This document shows positions 47,380 to 57,134 of a stretch of 64,000 nt of DNA, piece by piece. Source of the stretch: Gammaproteobacteria bacterium. GTDB lineage: Bacteria; Pseudomonadota; Gammaproteobacteria; Steroidobacterales; Woeseiaceae. The stretch lies in NCBI GenBank assembly GCA_013151645.1, contig JAADHU010000080.1, positions 19,307 through 83,306 on the forward strand. Direction: 5' to 3'. The translations under genes were made by a program, and so were the position numbers. The notes below the pieces were generated by a model. The model searched no databases and had not been told where the DNA came from. It was given only the letters and a program-made list of their open reading frames with translations. Position 1 is the first letter of the stretch; the number at the start of each line of letters is the position of its first letter.

Positions 47380-48351
47380 CTATTTTCGCCGCATCGAGAC
47401 TGCGATACGACGAACCGTTGCCGGCGGCACTTCGCCAATGACCGTGATGAGGTAGTCGTCTCGTTCAACACTGTACGAGTTCGATGCGCCGACCGTCGAA
47501 CGTTCGGCGACAGCGCCATCCTGTTTCACCGCGATAAAAACTGATACCGTCGCCAGTCCATCGCCGTACATCATGTGCGTTACAGGGTTTTCGGTATCCT
47601 CTGTAATCTCCTGAGTGGCCGATATCAAGCGGAATCCGGCGGGTATCTCATCGCCAATCCAGTCTGACTCGACATTGACGATCTCGGCTCGAACCGGTTC
47701 CGCATACCACGTGTAATCATCAAGATTAAACGACGATGTCAGCGACTGTTGCGGGATTTCGATACCCAGTTCGATATCGGCAAACTTAAGCTGCTCAAGA
47801 AGGGCTCCGTCCCCGGCAACCAACTCCGTCCGCAAGGGAAAAGCCGTTTCCCTGTCCAGCCAGATCCGATGTCCGAACCGGTAGCCGTCATGCGGGCGAA
47901 TGGCCAGCAACAAAGCACGTCGTCCTGCGACGCGCTCCTCCCGAACAATGGAGAGATCGTATTCGCTGCCAAAACGCAGCTCGCTGGCAGGCAAGGTGGA
48001 AAACAAGGTGCTATCGTCATTCCAGCGTTCAATCAGGACTGATTTTCGGTCCGGCAGAACGCAATGCACTTCATTGCCGTTGCGAATGATTTCAAGACCA
48101 TTGCCTTCCTGCGTCACTATTTTTTCATGCACAACACCGTCAATCACTTTGTGCAGTACCTTCAACGCTTCCGACTGTCCGTTACGACGTCGGATCACGG
48201 TTCCTTCAAAATCAATGGTGGTAATAACCAATGACATACGGTCCAGCCATTCATTCGGCGTGGCCGACTCGGCATTCGCCGTCGTCGTGCCAACCACCAA
48301 CAAGAATGCCAGCGTAAAATGGCGGACGATCAGTTTTCGCTTCGACTTCAC
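47380..48351 (-). CDS. rseB: Sigma-E regulatory protein RseB/MucB
   Basis: 323 residues. Periplasmic sensor that protects RseA from DegS cleavage and detects mislocalised lipoproteins/LPS. Signal peptide about 1-27, then the LolA-like N-terminal domain (WLDRMSLVITTIDFEGTVIRRR) and a C-terminal domain ending APPATVRRIAVSM. 8 bp after rseA. Confidence 0.93.
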   Translation of the reverse strand: MKSKRKLIVRHFTLAFLLVVGTTTANAESATPNEWLDRMSLVITTIDFEGTVIRRRNGQSEALKVLHKVIDGVVHEKIVTQEGNGLEIIRNGNEVHCVLPDRKSVLIERWNDDSTLFSTLPASELRFGSEYDLSIVREERVAGRRALLLAIRPHDGYRFGHRIWLDRETAFPLRTELVAGDGALLEQLKFADIELGIEIPQQSLTSSFNLDDYTWYAEPVRAEIVNVESDWIGDEIPAGFRLISATQEITEDTENPVTHMMYGDGLATVSVFIAVKQDGAVAERSTVGASNSYSVERDDYLITVIGEVPPATVRRIAVSMRRK

Positions 48352-48358
48352 GGTCTGA

Positions 48359-49012
48359 TCAGTTCCCGGTTACTTTCGCGGCGTTGTCCGGCATCTCGTC
48401 GAGTACGAGCGGGTTTTCAAGCGTGTTGCGCAGCTGGGGTTCTATTTTGACAAGCTCGCCTTCACGCAGCTCAAGCGTAACGAGCCGAGTAAGAATATTT
48501 GCACCGCCACCACCCGATCGTTCTTCGTGCTGCAGATAGTACTGCATCAGCATATCGCTCGGACTATCCGCGACAAATTCGCTGGAGAGCTGTTCTGTGT
48601 ACATTGACGAATCGTCGATAGCGACAGCGCCAAATTCCGCATTTCCCGCCGCCAATTCCGCGTCGTCAATCCCGCCTACTGTACGCAATCCAATCAAGGC
48701 TGCTACCGCAACGAATGCAGCAACCGCCACGCCGGCCACAGGGCGGAAGAATCGCGATGGTACAAATTCCACCACCGGCACCTCTGCCGGCAGGTCTCCA
48801 CCGAGCGCCGCCGCAATACGGCCGCGTAGCTGACTCATCCCGGCCAACTCCTGCTCACCACGAATCAGGCGGCCCAGTTGCAAATACTCCGCAACCTGCT
48901 GCCGCAGCACAATGTCCTGGCCCAATCGTCGTACCAATAATTCGGATTCGTTCTCCGGCAGTTCGCCATCAACAAATGCGGAGAGCTGAATTTTTAGTGC
49001 ATCATTCATCAT
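48359..49012 (-). CDS. rseA: Anti-sigma-E factor RseA
   Basis: 217 residues. The N-terminal cytoplasmic domain (QLSAFVDGELPENESELLVRRL) binds sigma-E; a single membrane helix (GVAVAAFVAVAALIGLRTV) follows around residue 100 and the periplasmic part ends the protein. Confidence 0.93.
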   Translation of the reverse strand: MMNDALKIQLSAFVDGELPENESELLVRRLGQDIVLRQQVAEYLQLGRLIRGEQELAGMSQLRGRIAAALGGDLPAEVPVVEFVPSRFFRPVAGVAVAAFVAVAALIGLRTVGGIDDAELAAGNAEFGAVAIDDSSMYTEQLSSEFVADSPSDMLMQYYLQHEERSGGGGANILTRLVTLELREGELVKIEPQLRNTLENPLVLDEMPDNAAKVTGN

Positions 49013-49045
49013 TCACCCTGGCGGGACCGAGTCCCTACCCTCTGT

Positions 49046-49618
49046 TTAGTCGATCAAATTTCCGATTTTCTTACCAATTGCGTCGCGGGCGCGAAAGATC
49101 CGTGACCGAACCGTGCCCACCGGACACTCCATCGTTTGAGCAATTTCCTCGTAACTCATACCATCAAGTTCCCGCAGGACAATGGCCGTCCGTAAATCTT
49201 CGGGCAACGCCTCGATCGCGCGTTGCACCGTCTCGCTTAACTCTTGCCGCAAGGTAACGCCTTCCGGCGTGTCCGTTTCCTTGAGTTTGGCATGCAAATC
49301 AAATTGTTCCGGATCCTGTAAATCCAGTTCGATGTCCAGGGGGCGTCGGCGCTGTGCGGCCAGATAATTCTTGGCAGTATTCACGGCGATTCTGTACAGC
49401 CAGGTGTAGAAGGCGCTATCGCCGCGAAAACGCGGCAGCGCGCGGTAGGCTTTAAGAAAAGCCTCCTGCGTAATGTCCAGTGCCTGGTCCGGATCTCGCA
49501 CATATCGCATCACCAAATTCACAATCTTGTGCTGGTATTTCAATACCAGCAGATCGAATGCTCCCTTATCACCCTTCTGGACGCGACGGACCAGTTGGGC
49601 ATCGGTTGGCTCAGCCAC
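49046..49618 (-). CDS. rpoE: RNA polymerase sigma-E factor
   Basis: 190 residues. The GTG at 49618 gives VAEPTDAQLVRRVQKGDKGAF, collinear with the E. coli RpoE start; a longer TTG-started reading is less likely. Sigma-2 (YVRDPDQALDITQEAFLKAYR) and sigma-4 (LDGMSYEEIAQTMECPVGTV) regions are intact. Controls envelope stress; the operon is rpoE-rseA-rseB-rseC. Confidence 0.96.
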   Translation of the reverse strand: MAEPTDAQLVRRVQKGDKGAFDLLVLKYQHKIVNLVMRYVRDPDQALDITQEAFLKAYRALPRFRGDSAFYTWLYRIAVNTAKNYLAAQRRRPLDIELDLQDPEQFDLHAKLKETDTPEGVTLRQELSETVQRAIEALPEDLRTAIVLRELDGMSYEEIAQTMECPVGTVRSRIFRARDAIGKKIGNLID

Positions 49619-49666
49619 TATTCCGTCTCGTATCAACACCCGGAACACAAGCAACACCAACTCCCG

Positions 49667-49694
49667 GGTAGACCGGCAGGTGAAGCGAAAGTTC
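49667..49694 (-). promoter_or_regulatory. Sigma-E-type promoter of rpoE
   Basis: On the minus strand GAACTT (49689-49694) and GTCTACC (49667-49673) are 15 bp apart, matching the GGAACTT...TCTNA sigma-E/AlgU consensus. It lies about 49 bp upstream of the rpoE start, implying that RpoE activates its own operon. Confidence 0.7.
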
Positions 49695-49784
49695 TCTGGA
49701 TGGCGCGTTATTCATGGGTTTTATGCCGAAATGTGATGGAGTTAATGCGACCGGTGCTACGCAGCGGAGGATGGTAGCAGTCTG

Positions 49785-49812
49785 GCCCGAACTATTCATG
49801 ATTCGTCCGGGC
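49785..49812. repeat. 28-bp imperfect palindrome, compact copy of the 5362-5523 ends
   Basis: GCCCGAACTATTCATGA runs into TTCGTCCGGGC, an imperfect palindrome with the same termini as the element between lexA and imuA. Its outer base supplies the G of the ygfX TAG stop, the same arrangement as at lexA. Confidence 0.65.
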
Positions 49813-50273
49813 TAAACGTTATGTGTCCATATAAGATGCAAACGCCGCCAGGTTGCCGACCGACAATCGCGTCTGCGAATAAATTCAACATAATATAACC
49901 CGTCGTCGAAACCCAAGCGTAGCCAGGCCCAGCGTCTCAGTACAACACTACCTTTAAGTATTTGTATATCTTGAGCTTTCCCAAGCGCATCGTGACCGAT
50001 CATGCGCCCTTGCGGATCCAATGCCAGGGCATGAACCCGGGCGAAGCCGCGCATCTGCCGCCTGAGCTCGCACAGGGTATCCGCCGTCCAGGCGGCACCC
50101 AGGATGACTCTGATTTCGATCGCAGTATGCAAGTGTCCGACGATAACGATACCCAGCAGCAACAACAGCCAGCCGCTCAACATCAGATACGCACGTGAAC
50201 GGGCCTTCGGCAGGAGCTCAATTGCGCATTTGGAGGATGATGCGATCCTGGGCCGCTTGACCGGTTTGCTCAC
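49812..50273 (-). CDS. ygfX: YgfX/CptA-like membrane protein
   Basis: 153 residues. Two close helices near the N-terminus (AYLMLSGWLLLLLGIVIVG, VILGAAWTADTL) and a soluble tail. YgfX is encoded with sdhE in many gammaproteobacteria; its role is unclear. The start overlaps the sdhE end by 56 bp, and the stop TAG is part of the palindromic repeat. Confidence 0.8.
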   Translation of the reverse strand: MSKPVKRPRIASSSKCAIELLPKARSRAYLMLSGWLLLLLGIVIVGHLHTAIEIRVILGAAWTADTLCELRRQMRGFARVHALALDPQGRMIGHDALGKAQDIQILKGSVVLRRWAWLRLGFDDGLYYVEFIRRRDCRSATWRRLHLIWTHNV

Positions 50274-50445
50274 CCCCCATTAGATACGCTTTCAATTGCG
50301 GATCCGACAGCATCAAAAGTTCATGGAATGCCGTTTTTTCCTCGTCAGAAGCCTGTGGATAGGCATTCTCCAGGTGTTTGAGCAGCAGTTCGTCCAGTTC
50401 CCGCATGCCACGACGGCATTGCCAGCGGAGTTTCGAAGGATACAT
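50218..50445 (-). CDS. sdhE: FAD assembly factor SdhE
   Basis: 75 residues. Promotes covalent FAD attachment to SdhA. The essential RGMRELD motif is at residues 12-18. It is 10 bp after sdhB, the functional partner operon. Confidence 0.95.
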   Translation of the reverse strand: MYPSKLRWQCRRGMRELDELLLKHLENAYPQASDEEKTAFHELLMLSDPQLKAYLMGGEQTGQAAQDRIILQMRN

Positions 50446-50454
50446 TGAGCGCGG

Positions 50455-51237
50455 TCAGTGGCGACGCTCAATGAGCATTTTTTTGGTCTCAGCGATCGCC
50501 TGAGCCGGATTCAGCCCTTTCGGGCAGGTTTGCGTGCAATTCATGATCGTGTGGCAGCGATACAATCGAAACGGGTCTTCCAGATCATCGAGCCGTTCGC
50601 CCTTCGCTTCGTCGCGACTGTCGACCAGCCAGCGATAGGCCGCCAACAATGCAGCCGGACCGAGATAGCGATCGCTGTTCCACCAGTAACTCGGACAACT
50701 GGTCGAACAGCAGGCACACAGTATGCAGGCCGCAGGATCGTCGATGCGTTCCTGATCCTCTTTGCTTTGCAGCCGCTCCTGATCGGGAGGCGGCGGCGTG
50801 CGTGTCTGTAACCAGGGTTTGATGGAAGCATATTGCGCATAAAAATTGGTCAAATCAGGCACAAGATCCTTGACGATCGGCATATGCGGCAACGGATAAA
50901 TTTTTGTCTCGCCTTTGCCGTGCTCTGCTGTCACGGTGCACGCGAGTGTATTGCCGCCATCGATGTTCATTGCGCATGAACCACAAATCCCCTCCCGGCA
51001 GGAACGCCGGAACGTCAGCGTGGGGTCAATCTCATTCTTGATCTTGATCAGGACATCGAGAACCATCGGGCCGCAGCTGGCCATATCCACATCGTACGTA
51101 TCCATACGCGGGTTTTCACCGCTGTCCGGATCGTAGCGATACACCGCAAAACGCCGGATGTCCGTCGCGCCGTCGGGCGCCGCAAAGTGACGGCCTTTAG
51201 TGATCCGCGAATTGGCAGGTAATCGAAATTCGGCCAC
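50455..51237 (-). CDS. sdhB: Succinate dehydrogenase iron-sulfur subunit
   Basis: 260 residues. [2Fe-2S] ligands C80, C85, C88, C100 ([12 protein letters not shown]); [4Fe-4S]/[3Fe-4S] ligands in [15 protein letters not shown] and [14 protein letters not shown]. It has an N-terminal extension of about 20 residues compared with E. coli. Unusually far (181 bp) from sdhA. Confidence 0.97.
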   Translation of the reverse strand: MAEFRLPANSRITKGRHFAAPDGATDIRRFAVYRYDPDSGENPRMDTYDVDMASCGPMVLDVLIKIKNEIDPTLTFRRSCREGICGSCAMNIDGGNTLACTVTAEHGKGETKIYPLPHMPIVKDLVPDLTNFYAQYASIKPWLQTRTPPPPDQERLQSKEDQERIDDPAACILCACCSTSCPSYWWNSDRYLGPAALLAAYRWLVDSRDEAKGERLDDLEDPFRLYRCHTIMNCTQTCPKGLNPAQAIAETKKMLIERRH

Positions 51238-51261
51238 GTCTTACTCCTGAAACCGGCTGGT

Positions 51262-51416
51262 AGCCTGTTGAAAAACTCTGTTTCTCGACAGGCTGCGTAC
51301 GGTACAGGGATGTACCGTCATTTTTGATGGCTGCAAGCCATCGAAAATGCGAGCTATTCGAAAACCACGTTTTTCGAATAACGGTATTGAAAATACCATG
51401 GATGGTTTTTTCAATA
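51262..51416. repeat. Array of consecutive hairpins between sdhA and sdhB
   Basis: At least five stems follow each other: AGCCTGT/ACAGGCT (51262-51294), ACGGTACA/TGTACCGT (51299-51318), a 14-bp stem with core GATGGCT/AGCCATC (51319-51349), TATTCGAAAA/TTTTCGAATA (51355-51380), and GGTATT/AATACC overlapping a 15-bp TATTGAAAA../..TTTTCAATA stem up to 51416. No gene is present. The array may attenuate or stabilise sdhB mRNA. Confidence 0.75.
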
Positions 51417-51418
51417 GT

Positions 51419-53206
51419 CTAGTAAACACGGGCTTTGGGCGGTACCGCCTCAACCTCGTCCGTCAAGGTCTGTTCATGCACGGGGCGATATTCGAATCGC
51501 ACCGCTCCCGGCCCATCGACAAAACTGGAGGTGTGTTTCATCCAGTTCACGTCGTCGCGATCGGGATAGTCTTCCCGCGCGTGCGCGCCACGACTCTCGG
51601 TGCGATTCGCCGCCGAATTGATCGTCGCGGTTGCATTCAGCAGAAGGTTTTCGAGTTCCATCGTTTCAATCAGGTCGGTATTCCAGATCATTGAGCGATC
51701 GGATACCTGCACATCGTCGAACGAAGAAAATGTCTGCTGCAACATTTCCACACCTTCTGCAAGCGTGTCGCCCGTACGAAACACGGCCGCATGATTCTGC
51801 ATGATTTTTTGCATCTCAAGGCGAATTTCCGAGGTCTTGCGCGAACCCTTTGCGTTGCGCAGCGCATCCAGTCGGGCGACGCTGTTATCACCGGCGTCGG
51901 CCGGCAGGTTCTGATGTCGCGCGCCGGGCTGCAAAGTCTCGGAACAATGATGCGCCGCCGCGCGGCCGAAAACGACCAGGTCGAGCAAGGAATTGGAGCC
52001 AAGCCGGTTTGCGCCGTGAACCGACACGCAGGCTGCTTCACCCACCGCCATCAGACCCGGCACCACCGCCTCCGGGTCGCCGTCTTTCGAATGAACCACT
52101 TCGCCGTTGTAGTTCGCCGGTATGCCGCCCATGTTGTAGTGCACCGTCGGCAGTACCGGGATCGGTTCCCGGGCGACGTCGACGGCGGCGAAAATACGCG
52201 ACGATTCGGCGATGCCCGGCAGACGTTCTTCAATAACTTCCGGACCCAGATGCTCCAGATGCAGATGAATATGATCTTTCTCCGCACCCACACCGCGGCC
52301 TTCGCGGATTTCGATCGTCATCGCACGGCTGACAACATCGCGCGAAGCAAGGTCCTTCGCATTCGGCGCATAGCGTTCCATGAAGCGTTCACCGTCGGAA
52401 TTGGTCAGGTAGCCCCCCTCCCCGCGAACGCCTTCGGTGATCAGCATGCCGGCACCGTAAATGCCTGTCGGATGGAATTGTACGAATTCCATGTCCTGTA
52501 ACGGTAAACCTGCGCGCAACACCATCGCGTTGCCGTCACCGGTACAGGTGTGTGCTGAAGTACACGAGAAAAAGGCCCGGCCGTAGCCACCCGTCGCAAG
52601 AATGACCTGGTGCGAACGAAACCGGTGCAGGCGCCCCGTCGCCAGATCGATCGCAACGACACCGCGACAGGCACCCTGCTCATCCATGATCAGGTCAATC
52701 GCGAAATATTCGATGTAGAATTCGGCTTCGTGTTTCAGCGACTGTTGATACAGCGTATGCAACATCGCATGCCCGGTCCGGTCCGCGGCGGCACAGGTTC
52801 GTTGTGCCGTGCCCTCGCCATAGTGGGTGGTCATGCCACCGAAGGGACGTTGGTAAATACGCCCGTCCTCGGTACGTGAAAACGGCACACCGTAATGTTC
52901 GAGCTCGATAACGGCGTCCGGCGCTTCCTTGCACATGTATTCGATCGCATCCTGATCGCCCAGCCAGTCGCCACCCTTGATCGTGTCGTACATGTGCCAG
53001 CGCCAGTCGTCCTGCCCCATGTTGCCGAGCGCGGCGCTGATCCCGCCTTGTGCCGCCACAGTATGGCTGCGGGTCGGAAAAACTTTCGTTATGCAGGCCG
53101 TCGCAAAACCTGCCTGTGCCAGGCCAAAGGTTGCCCGCAGACCGGCACCGCCCGCGCCGACCACGATGACGTCATAACTGTGATCAATGAATTCGTAGTC
53201 GCTCAT
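51419..53206 (-). CDS. sdhA: Succinate dehydrogenase flavoprotein subunit
   Basis: 595 residues from ATG 53206 ([20 protein letters not shown]). FAD-binding GAGGAGLRA, covalent flavin histidine H48 in [11 protein letters not shown], and the active-site region [21 protein letters not shown]. The start overlaps the sdhD stop by one base (TGATG). Confidence 0.97.
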   Translation of the reverse strand: MSDYEFIDHSYDVIVVGAGGAGLRATFGLAQAGFATACITKVFPTRSHTVAAQGGISAALGNMGQDDWRWHMYDTIKGGDWLGDQDAIEYMCKEAPDAVIELEHYGVPFSRTEDGRIYQRPFGGMTTHYGEGTAQRTCAAADRTGHAMLHTLYQQSLKHEAEFYIEYFAIDLIMDEQGACRGVVAIDLATGRLHRFRSHQVILATGGYGRAFFSCTSAHTCTGDGNAMVLRAGLPLQDMEFVQFHPTGIYGAGMLITEGVRGEGGYLTNSDGERFMERYAPNAKDLASRDVVSRAMTIEIREGRGVGAEKDHIHLHLEHLGPEVIEERLPGIAESSRIFAAVDVAREPIPVLPTVHYNMGGIPANYNGEVVHSKDGDPEAVVPGLMAVGEAACVSVHGANRLGSNSLLDLVVFGRAAAHHCSETLQPGARHQNLPADAGDNSVARLDALRNAKGSRKTSEIRLEMQKIMQNHAAVFRTGDTLAEGVEMLQQTFSSFDDVQVSDRSMIWNTDLIETMELENLLLNATATINSAANRTESRGAHAREDYPDRDDVNWMKHTSSFVDGPGAVRFEYRPVHEQTLTDEVEAVPPKARVY

Positions 53207-53598
53207 CAACCGGCACCGAAGGCAATTTTCAAGACGGCGAAAACGCCCGCCATCGCAATAGCGGCGTGGAAAAATTTGTTCAGTATCAAACTGACCACCT
53301 TCATAAAGGGCCCGTGTACGTAATCTTCGATGACCACCTGCAGACCAAGACTTGAATGATAAGAGAGAACCAGACCCAGCAGCAGTAACAGCACACTGTT
53401 CCACGGCTGCCCGATCCAGCGCTGTACGGCCGCATGATCCAGAACGGTCAATGGCGATAGTGCGAGCAAGAACCAGGCACCCAGCACCAGCAACGCGACC
53501 GCCGTGACGCGCTGCGCCCACCAGTGACCGGTCCCGTCTTTGGCCGAGCCGGAACCCAGCACCTTACCCAGCGGAGAACGGAGACTCACGCCAGCCAC
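53206..53598 (-). CDS. sdhD: Succinate dehydrogenase membrane anchor subunit
   Basis: 130 residues, three helices ([38 protein letters not shown] with the heme-binding histidine region, [17 protein letters not shown]). The start overlaps the sdhC end by 13 bp. Confidence 0.93.
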   Translation of the reverse strand: MAGVSLRSPLGKVLGSGSAKDGTGHWWAQRVTAVALLVLGAWFLLALSPLTVLDHAAVQRWIGQPWNSVLLLLLGLVLSYHSSLGLQVVIEDYVHGPFMKVVSLILNKFFHAAIAMAGVFAVLKIAFGAG

Positions 53599-53963
53599 CA
53601 GTAAACCAGCGTCATAACAACCGAGGTCACCACCACCAGCCAGGCCGACCGGTTTGCCTGATTTTTTTCAAAACCCTTACCGACGTCCCAGAAAAGGTGC
53701 CTGACGCCGTTACACAGGTGAAAGAAAAACGCGAAGCTCCAGCCAACAAGGGCGATCCGGCCCAACGGCGTTCGCATCAAATCGACAAATGCCTGATAGT
53801 CCGTACGGCCGCCCGCCGCCGCCATCAACCAGACGACGTAAACGATCAGGCCGACAGCCAATGCAACACCGGTCATACGATGCACAATGGACAACGTCAT
53901 GGTAATGGGCCAGCGGTAAACTGACATGTGCGGCGACGTCGGTCGCCCGGAATTGCTCATCAT
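53586..53963 (-). CDS. sdhC: Succinate dehydrogenase cytochrome b556 subunit
   Basis: 125 residues. Signature RPTSPHMSVYRWPITMTLSIVHRMTG and heme ligand segment FFHLCNGVRHLFWD. First gene of sdhCDAB. Confidence 0.95.
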   Translation of the reverse strand: MMSNSGRPTSPHMSVYRWPITMTLSIVHRMTGVALAVGLIVYVVWLMAAAGGRTDYQAFVDLMRTPLGRIALVGWSFAFFFHLCNGVRHLFWDVGKGFEKNQANRSAWLVVVTSVVMTLVYWWLA

Positions 53964-54211
53964 TCAGCAACCACCCTGATGATCCGTACGGTGCTTACGT
54001 CAGAAATCAATACATCGACCATTTTTTTCCCAGTCTCCATACCGTGTTGGATCCAGCCCCGGGCGACCGCCGATTTCTTTCTCGGAACCGCTGCCGTCTT
54101 GCGTAGAATCCGGGTTATGATCCGCCAATGGGCTGCCGTCCGGTTTCGGTGGCTCGATACTTTTTGCTTGCTCACCCGACATGCGCGGATTATGCCAGAG
54201 TCCCTGCGGAG

Positions 54212-54976
54212 ATGCAGGATATCCTGCCACCTGACGGATACCACCGAATCGATATCATGCGCCCGACTTATTACACGATCATCCGGTTTTCCGGCACCGA
54301 TCGACACTCGTTTCTGCAAGGCCAGTTGACCCAGGACCTTGACGAGCTGCGCGACGCATTCAGTCTCCCGGCCGCCTTGTGCAGTGCCAAGGGCCGTGTC
54401 ATCACGACCTGTCGATTGTTTGACCTGGAGGATTCGACGGGCATGGCGCTGCCGGCATCCATGGCCGATGCCGTCATGCGGAGACTGGCCATGTACAAAC
54501 TACGGGCCGACGTGGAGATGCACATTGGCGACAACGATTGCCTCATCGGCGCGTTCCGGGACGCCGGCATCGAGACGATCGACCCGTTCGACATCGAACA
54601 GTGGCAACGACAACGGGTAGCAGCGGGTCACGCTGACATAGTCCCTGAGAATTCGGAACAATACACACCGCACATGCTAAACCTGGACCTCACGGGCGCG
54701 ATCAGCTTCACCAAGGGCTGCTATACCGGCCAGGAAGTCGTGGCACGCACTGAACACCTGGGTAAGGTCAAACGGCGCCTGAATCGCTACCGACTGTCCG
54801 GCGGCGACGCAAAGATCGGCGACAAGCTCTACGCAGGTGAACGCGATGCCGGAAAAGTCGTCAACGTCGCCGGCGATGAAATACTCGCGGTAACACCGGT
54901 GCACTTGCATCAGGATGTCTTGCAGCTAGAACACGGCACGGCCACGCCTCTCCCCTTGCCGTACGAGATTCACTAA
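54212..54976 (+). CDS. ygfZ: YgfZ/GcvT-like Fe-S biogenesis protein
   Basis: 254 residues from ATG 54212; 54257 is an alternative start and a longer one at 54128 is unlikely. Folate-binding protein that supports assembly or repair of some Fe-S enzymes such as MiaB. The diagnostic KGCYTGQEVVAR motif is present. Divergent from sdhC; SDH is an Fe-S client class. Confidence 0.9.
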   Translation: MQDILPPDGYHRIDIMRPTYYTIIRFSGTDRHSFLQGQLTQDLDELRDAFSLPAALCSAKGRVITTCRLFDLEDSTGMALPASMADAVMRRLAMYKLRADVEMHIGDNDCLIGAFRDAGIETIDPFDIEQWQRQRVAAGHADIVPENSEQYTPHMLNLDLTGAISFTKGCYTGQEVVARTEHLGKVKRRLNRYRLSGGDAKIGDKLYAGERDAGKVVNVAGDEILAVTPVHLHQDVLQLEHGTATPLPLPYEIH

Positions 54977-54980
54977 CAGG

Positions 54981-55474
54981 GGATCGCGCCTCAGGTGACG
55001 CTCCTACAATCATTCTATTGGCACCGCTGTAGGAGCGTGACCTGACACGCGACCGGGGCTAAGCGGGTCGCGCCTCGGGTGACGCTCCTACAATTATTTT
55101 ATTGGCACTCCTGTAGGAGCGTGTCCTGACACGCGACCGGGGCTAAGCGGGTCACGCCTCGGGTGACGCTCCTACAATTATTCTATTGGCACTCCTGTAG
55201 GAGCGTGACCTGACACGCGACCGGGGCTAAGCGGGTCACGCCTCGGGTGACGCTCCTACAATTATTTTATTGGCACTCCTGTAGGAGCGTGACCTGACAC
55301 GCGACCGGGGCTAAGCGGGTCGCGCCTCGGGAGACGCTCCTACAATTATTCTATTGGCACTCCTGTAGGAGCGTGACCTGACACGCGACCAGGCTCAAGA
55401 GGATCACGCCTCGGGTGACGCTCCTACAATGGTTCTTTCGGCACTGCTGTTGGAGCGTGTCCTGACGCGCGACG
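54981..55474. repeat. Six tandem 84-bp hairpin repeats
   Basis: GACGCTCCTACA recurs exactly every 84 bp at 54997, 55081, 55165, 55249, 55333 and 55417. Each unit is a 27-nt inverted repeat (for unit 2 arms 55066-55092 and 55112-55138, about four mismatches) around a 19-nt AT-rich loop, joined by CGGGGCTAAGCG-like linkers. Units 1 to 5 are nearly identical; unit 6 has diverged. It fills the gap between the convergent ygfZ and lysS. Confidence 0.95.
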
Positions 55475-55500
55475 CGGCAGACAGACATCGAAAAATCCGG

Positions 55501-55583
55501 GCGGGTTGGTGCCGAGGGTAGACATCCGTGATTGAGTCAAGGCCCTCCGAGTGAACGGATGTCTACCCTCGGCGCCAACCCGC
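55501..55583. repeat. Inverted repeat with 29-nt arms
   Basis: Arms 55501-55529 and 55555-55583 (core CGAGGGTAGACATCCGT) pair with one mismatch around a 25-nt loop. It lies between the tandem array and the lysS stop; it may terminate lysS transcription or be a single copy of another REP-like family. Confidence 0.85.
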
Positions 55584-55625
55584 GAAACACGGATACCCGT
55601 TCTCCGCGCCAATCCACAAACCCGG

Positions 55626-57134
55626 TCAGTCAAACACCTCCGGCCGCATATACGGAAACAGCAATACATCCCGTATCGATGCCGAATCCGTCAACAACAT
55701 CACCAGTCGATCAATGCCAAGCCCAAGACCGGCCGTCGGCGGCAATCCATACTCCAGCGCGCGAATGTAATCGTGATCGTAAGACATCGCCTCGTCGTCG
55801 CCGGCCGTTCGATTGGCCACCTGCTCGCGAAAACGTTCAGCCTGATCTTCAGAGTCGTTGAGCTCGGAAAATCCATTGGCGAGTTCGCGACCGGTCACGA
55901 AAAACTCGAAACGATCGGTGATAAAGGGATCGTCGTCATTACGCCTCGACAACGGTGACACTTCGGTGGGATACGCCGTAACAAACGTGGGCTCGACCAG
56001 CTGCGATTCGCAGGTCTTGTCGAAAATTTCGATTTGCAACTTGCCGGCACCCGCACCGTCATGCACGTTGGCGCCCAGCTTACGGGCGAATTCAGCCAGG
56101 TAGTCACGATCACGCAATCGCGCGGAATCGATGTCGGGATTGTATTTTTTGATAACGTCTTCGACCGTAATGCGTGCGAAGGGCTGGTCGAAATCAATTT
56201 CATCGCCTTGGTAGGTAACGGTGGTCGAACCGAGAATCGACTGACACAGCCCCCGGAACAAGGCTTCGATCATAACGATCAGGTCATTGTAGTCCGCATA
56301 GGCACGATACAATTCGAGCATCGTAAACTCGGGATTGTGCTGGGTGGAAACACCCTCATTGCGAAAACTGCGATTAATTTCATAGACGCGCTCGAAACCG
56401 CCGACCACCAGCCGTTTCAGGAAGAGCTCCGGAGCAATGCGCAAAAACAAAGGCATATCGAGTGCATTGTGGTGCGTTTCGAAGGGCCGCGCGACCGCGC
56501 CGCCAGGGGTCGAATGCATCATGGGTGTTTCAACTTCCAGAAAATCCTGAGCATCCAGAAATGAACGAATGTAGGTAATGATTTGCGAACGCACGCGGAA
56601 AACCTTGCGGCTTTCTTCGTTCATGATCAGATCGACGTAGCGCTGCCGATAACGAATCTCCTGGTCCGCCAGACCGTGAAACTTTTCCGGTAACGGTCGC
56701 AATGATTTGGTCATTAAACGCACATCGTCGGCCATGACGGTAAGCTCGCCGGTATTCGTTTTAAACAGCGTGCCGGTTGCACTGACGATATCGCCGACAT
56801 CCCACTTTTTAAATCGCTGGTACAGACCATCGGCGAGACGATCACGCTCGAGACGAATCTGAATCTGCGTGGTCCGATCCTGCAGCTTGATGAAACTGGA
56901 CTTCCCCATCACCCGCTTGACCATCATGCGACCGACAACATTGACGTGCACGGCCTCTTCGCGCAGATGATCGCCATCGTGCCCGCCATAAGTCTGGTGT
57001 AACTCTTCCGCCAGCGCATTGCGGCGAAAATCGTTCGGATAGGCGTTGCCGGCCTCTCGCAGTTCGGCCAGTTTTCGTCGCCGCTCCGCGATCAGCGCAT
57101 TCTCATCCGCCGCATTGTGTTTTTTTTCGTTCAC
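55626..57134 (-). CDS. lysS: Lysyl-tRNA synthetase, class II
   Basis: 502 residues. N-terminal OB fold ([20 protein letters not shown]), class II motif 2 [15 protein letters not shown] and motif 3 [13 protein letters not shown]. Start ATG 57134 directly follows the prfB stop codon. Confidence 0.97.
   Translation of the reverse strand: MNEKKHNAADENALIAERRRKLAELREAGNAYPNDFRRNALAEELHQTYGGHDGDHLREEAVHVNVVGRMMVKRVMGKSSFIKLQDRTTQIQIRLERDRLADGLYQRFKKWDVGDIVSATGTLFKTNTGELTVMADDVRLMTKSLRPLPEKFHGLADQEIRYRQRYVDLIMNEESRKVFRVRSQIITYIRSFLDAQDFLEVETPMMHSTPGGAVARPFETHHNALDMPLFLRIAPELFLKRLVVGGFERVYEINRSFRNEGVSTQHNPEFTMLELYRAYADYNDLIVMIEALFRGLCQSILGSTTVTYQGDEIDFDQPFARITVEDVIKKYNPDIDSARLRDRDYLAEFARKLGANVHDGAGAGKLQIEIFDKTCESQLVEPTFVTAYPTEVSPLSRRNDDDPFITDRFEFFVTGRELANGFSELNDSEDQAERFREQVANRTAGDDEAMSYDHDYIRALEYGLPPTAGLGLGIDRLVMLLTDSASIRDVLLFPYMRPEVFD

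Noticed and set aside
53207..53521. 105-residue N-terminal extension of SdhA
   Set aside because: It would overlap sdhD and is not seen in the family; [17 protein letters not shown] is the standard start.
54981..55474. CRISPR-like regular array
   Set aside because: Units are 84 bp and continuous with no unique spacers; each is a long hairpin, and no cas gene is present.
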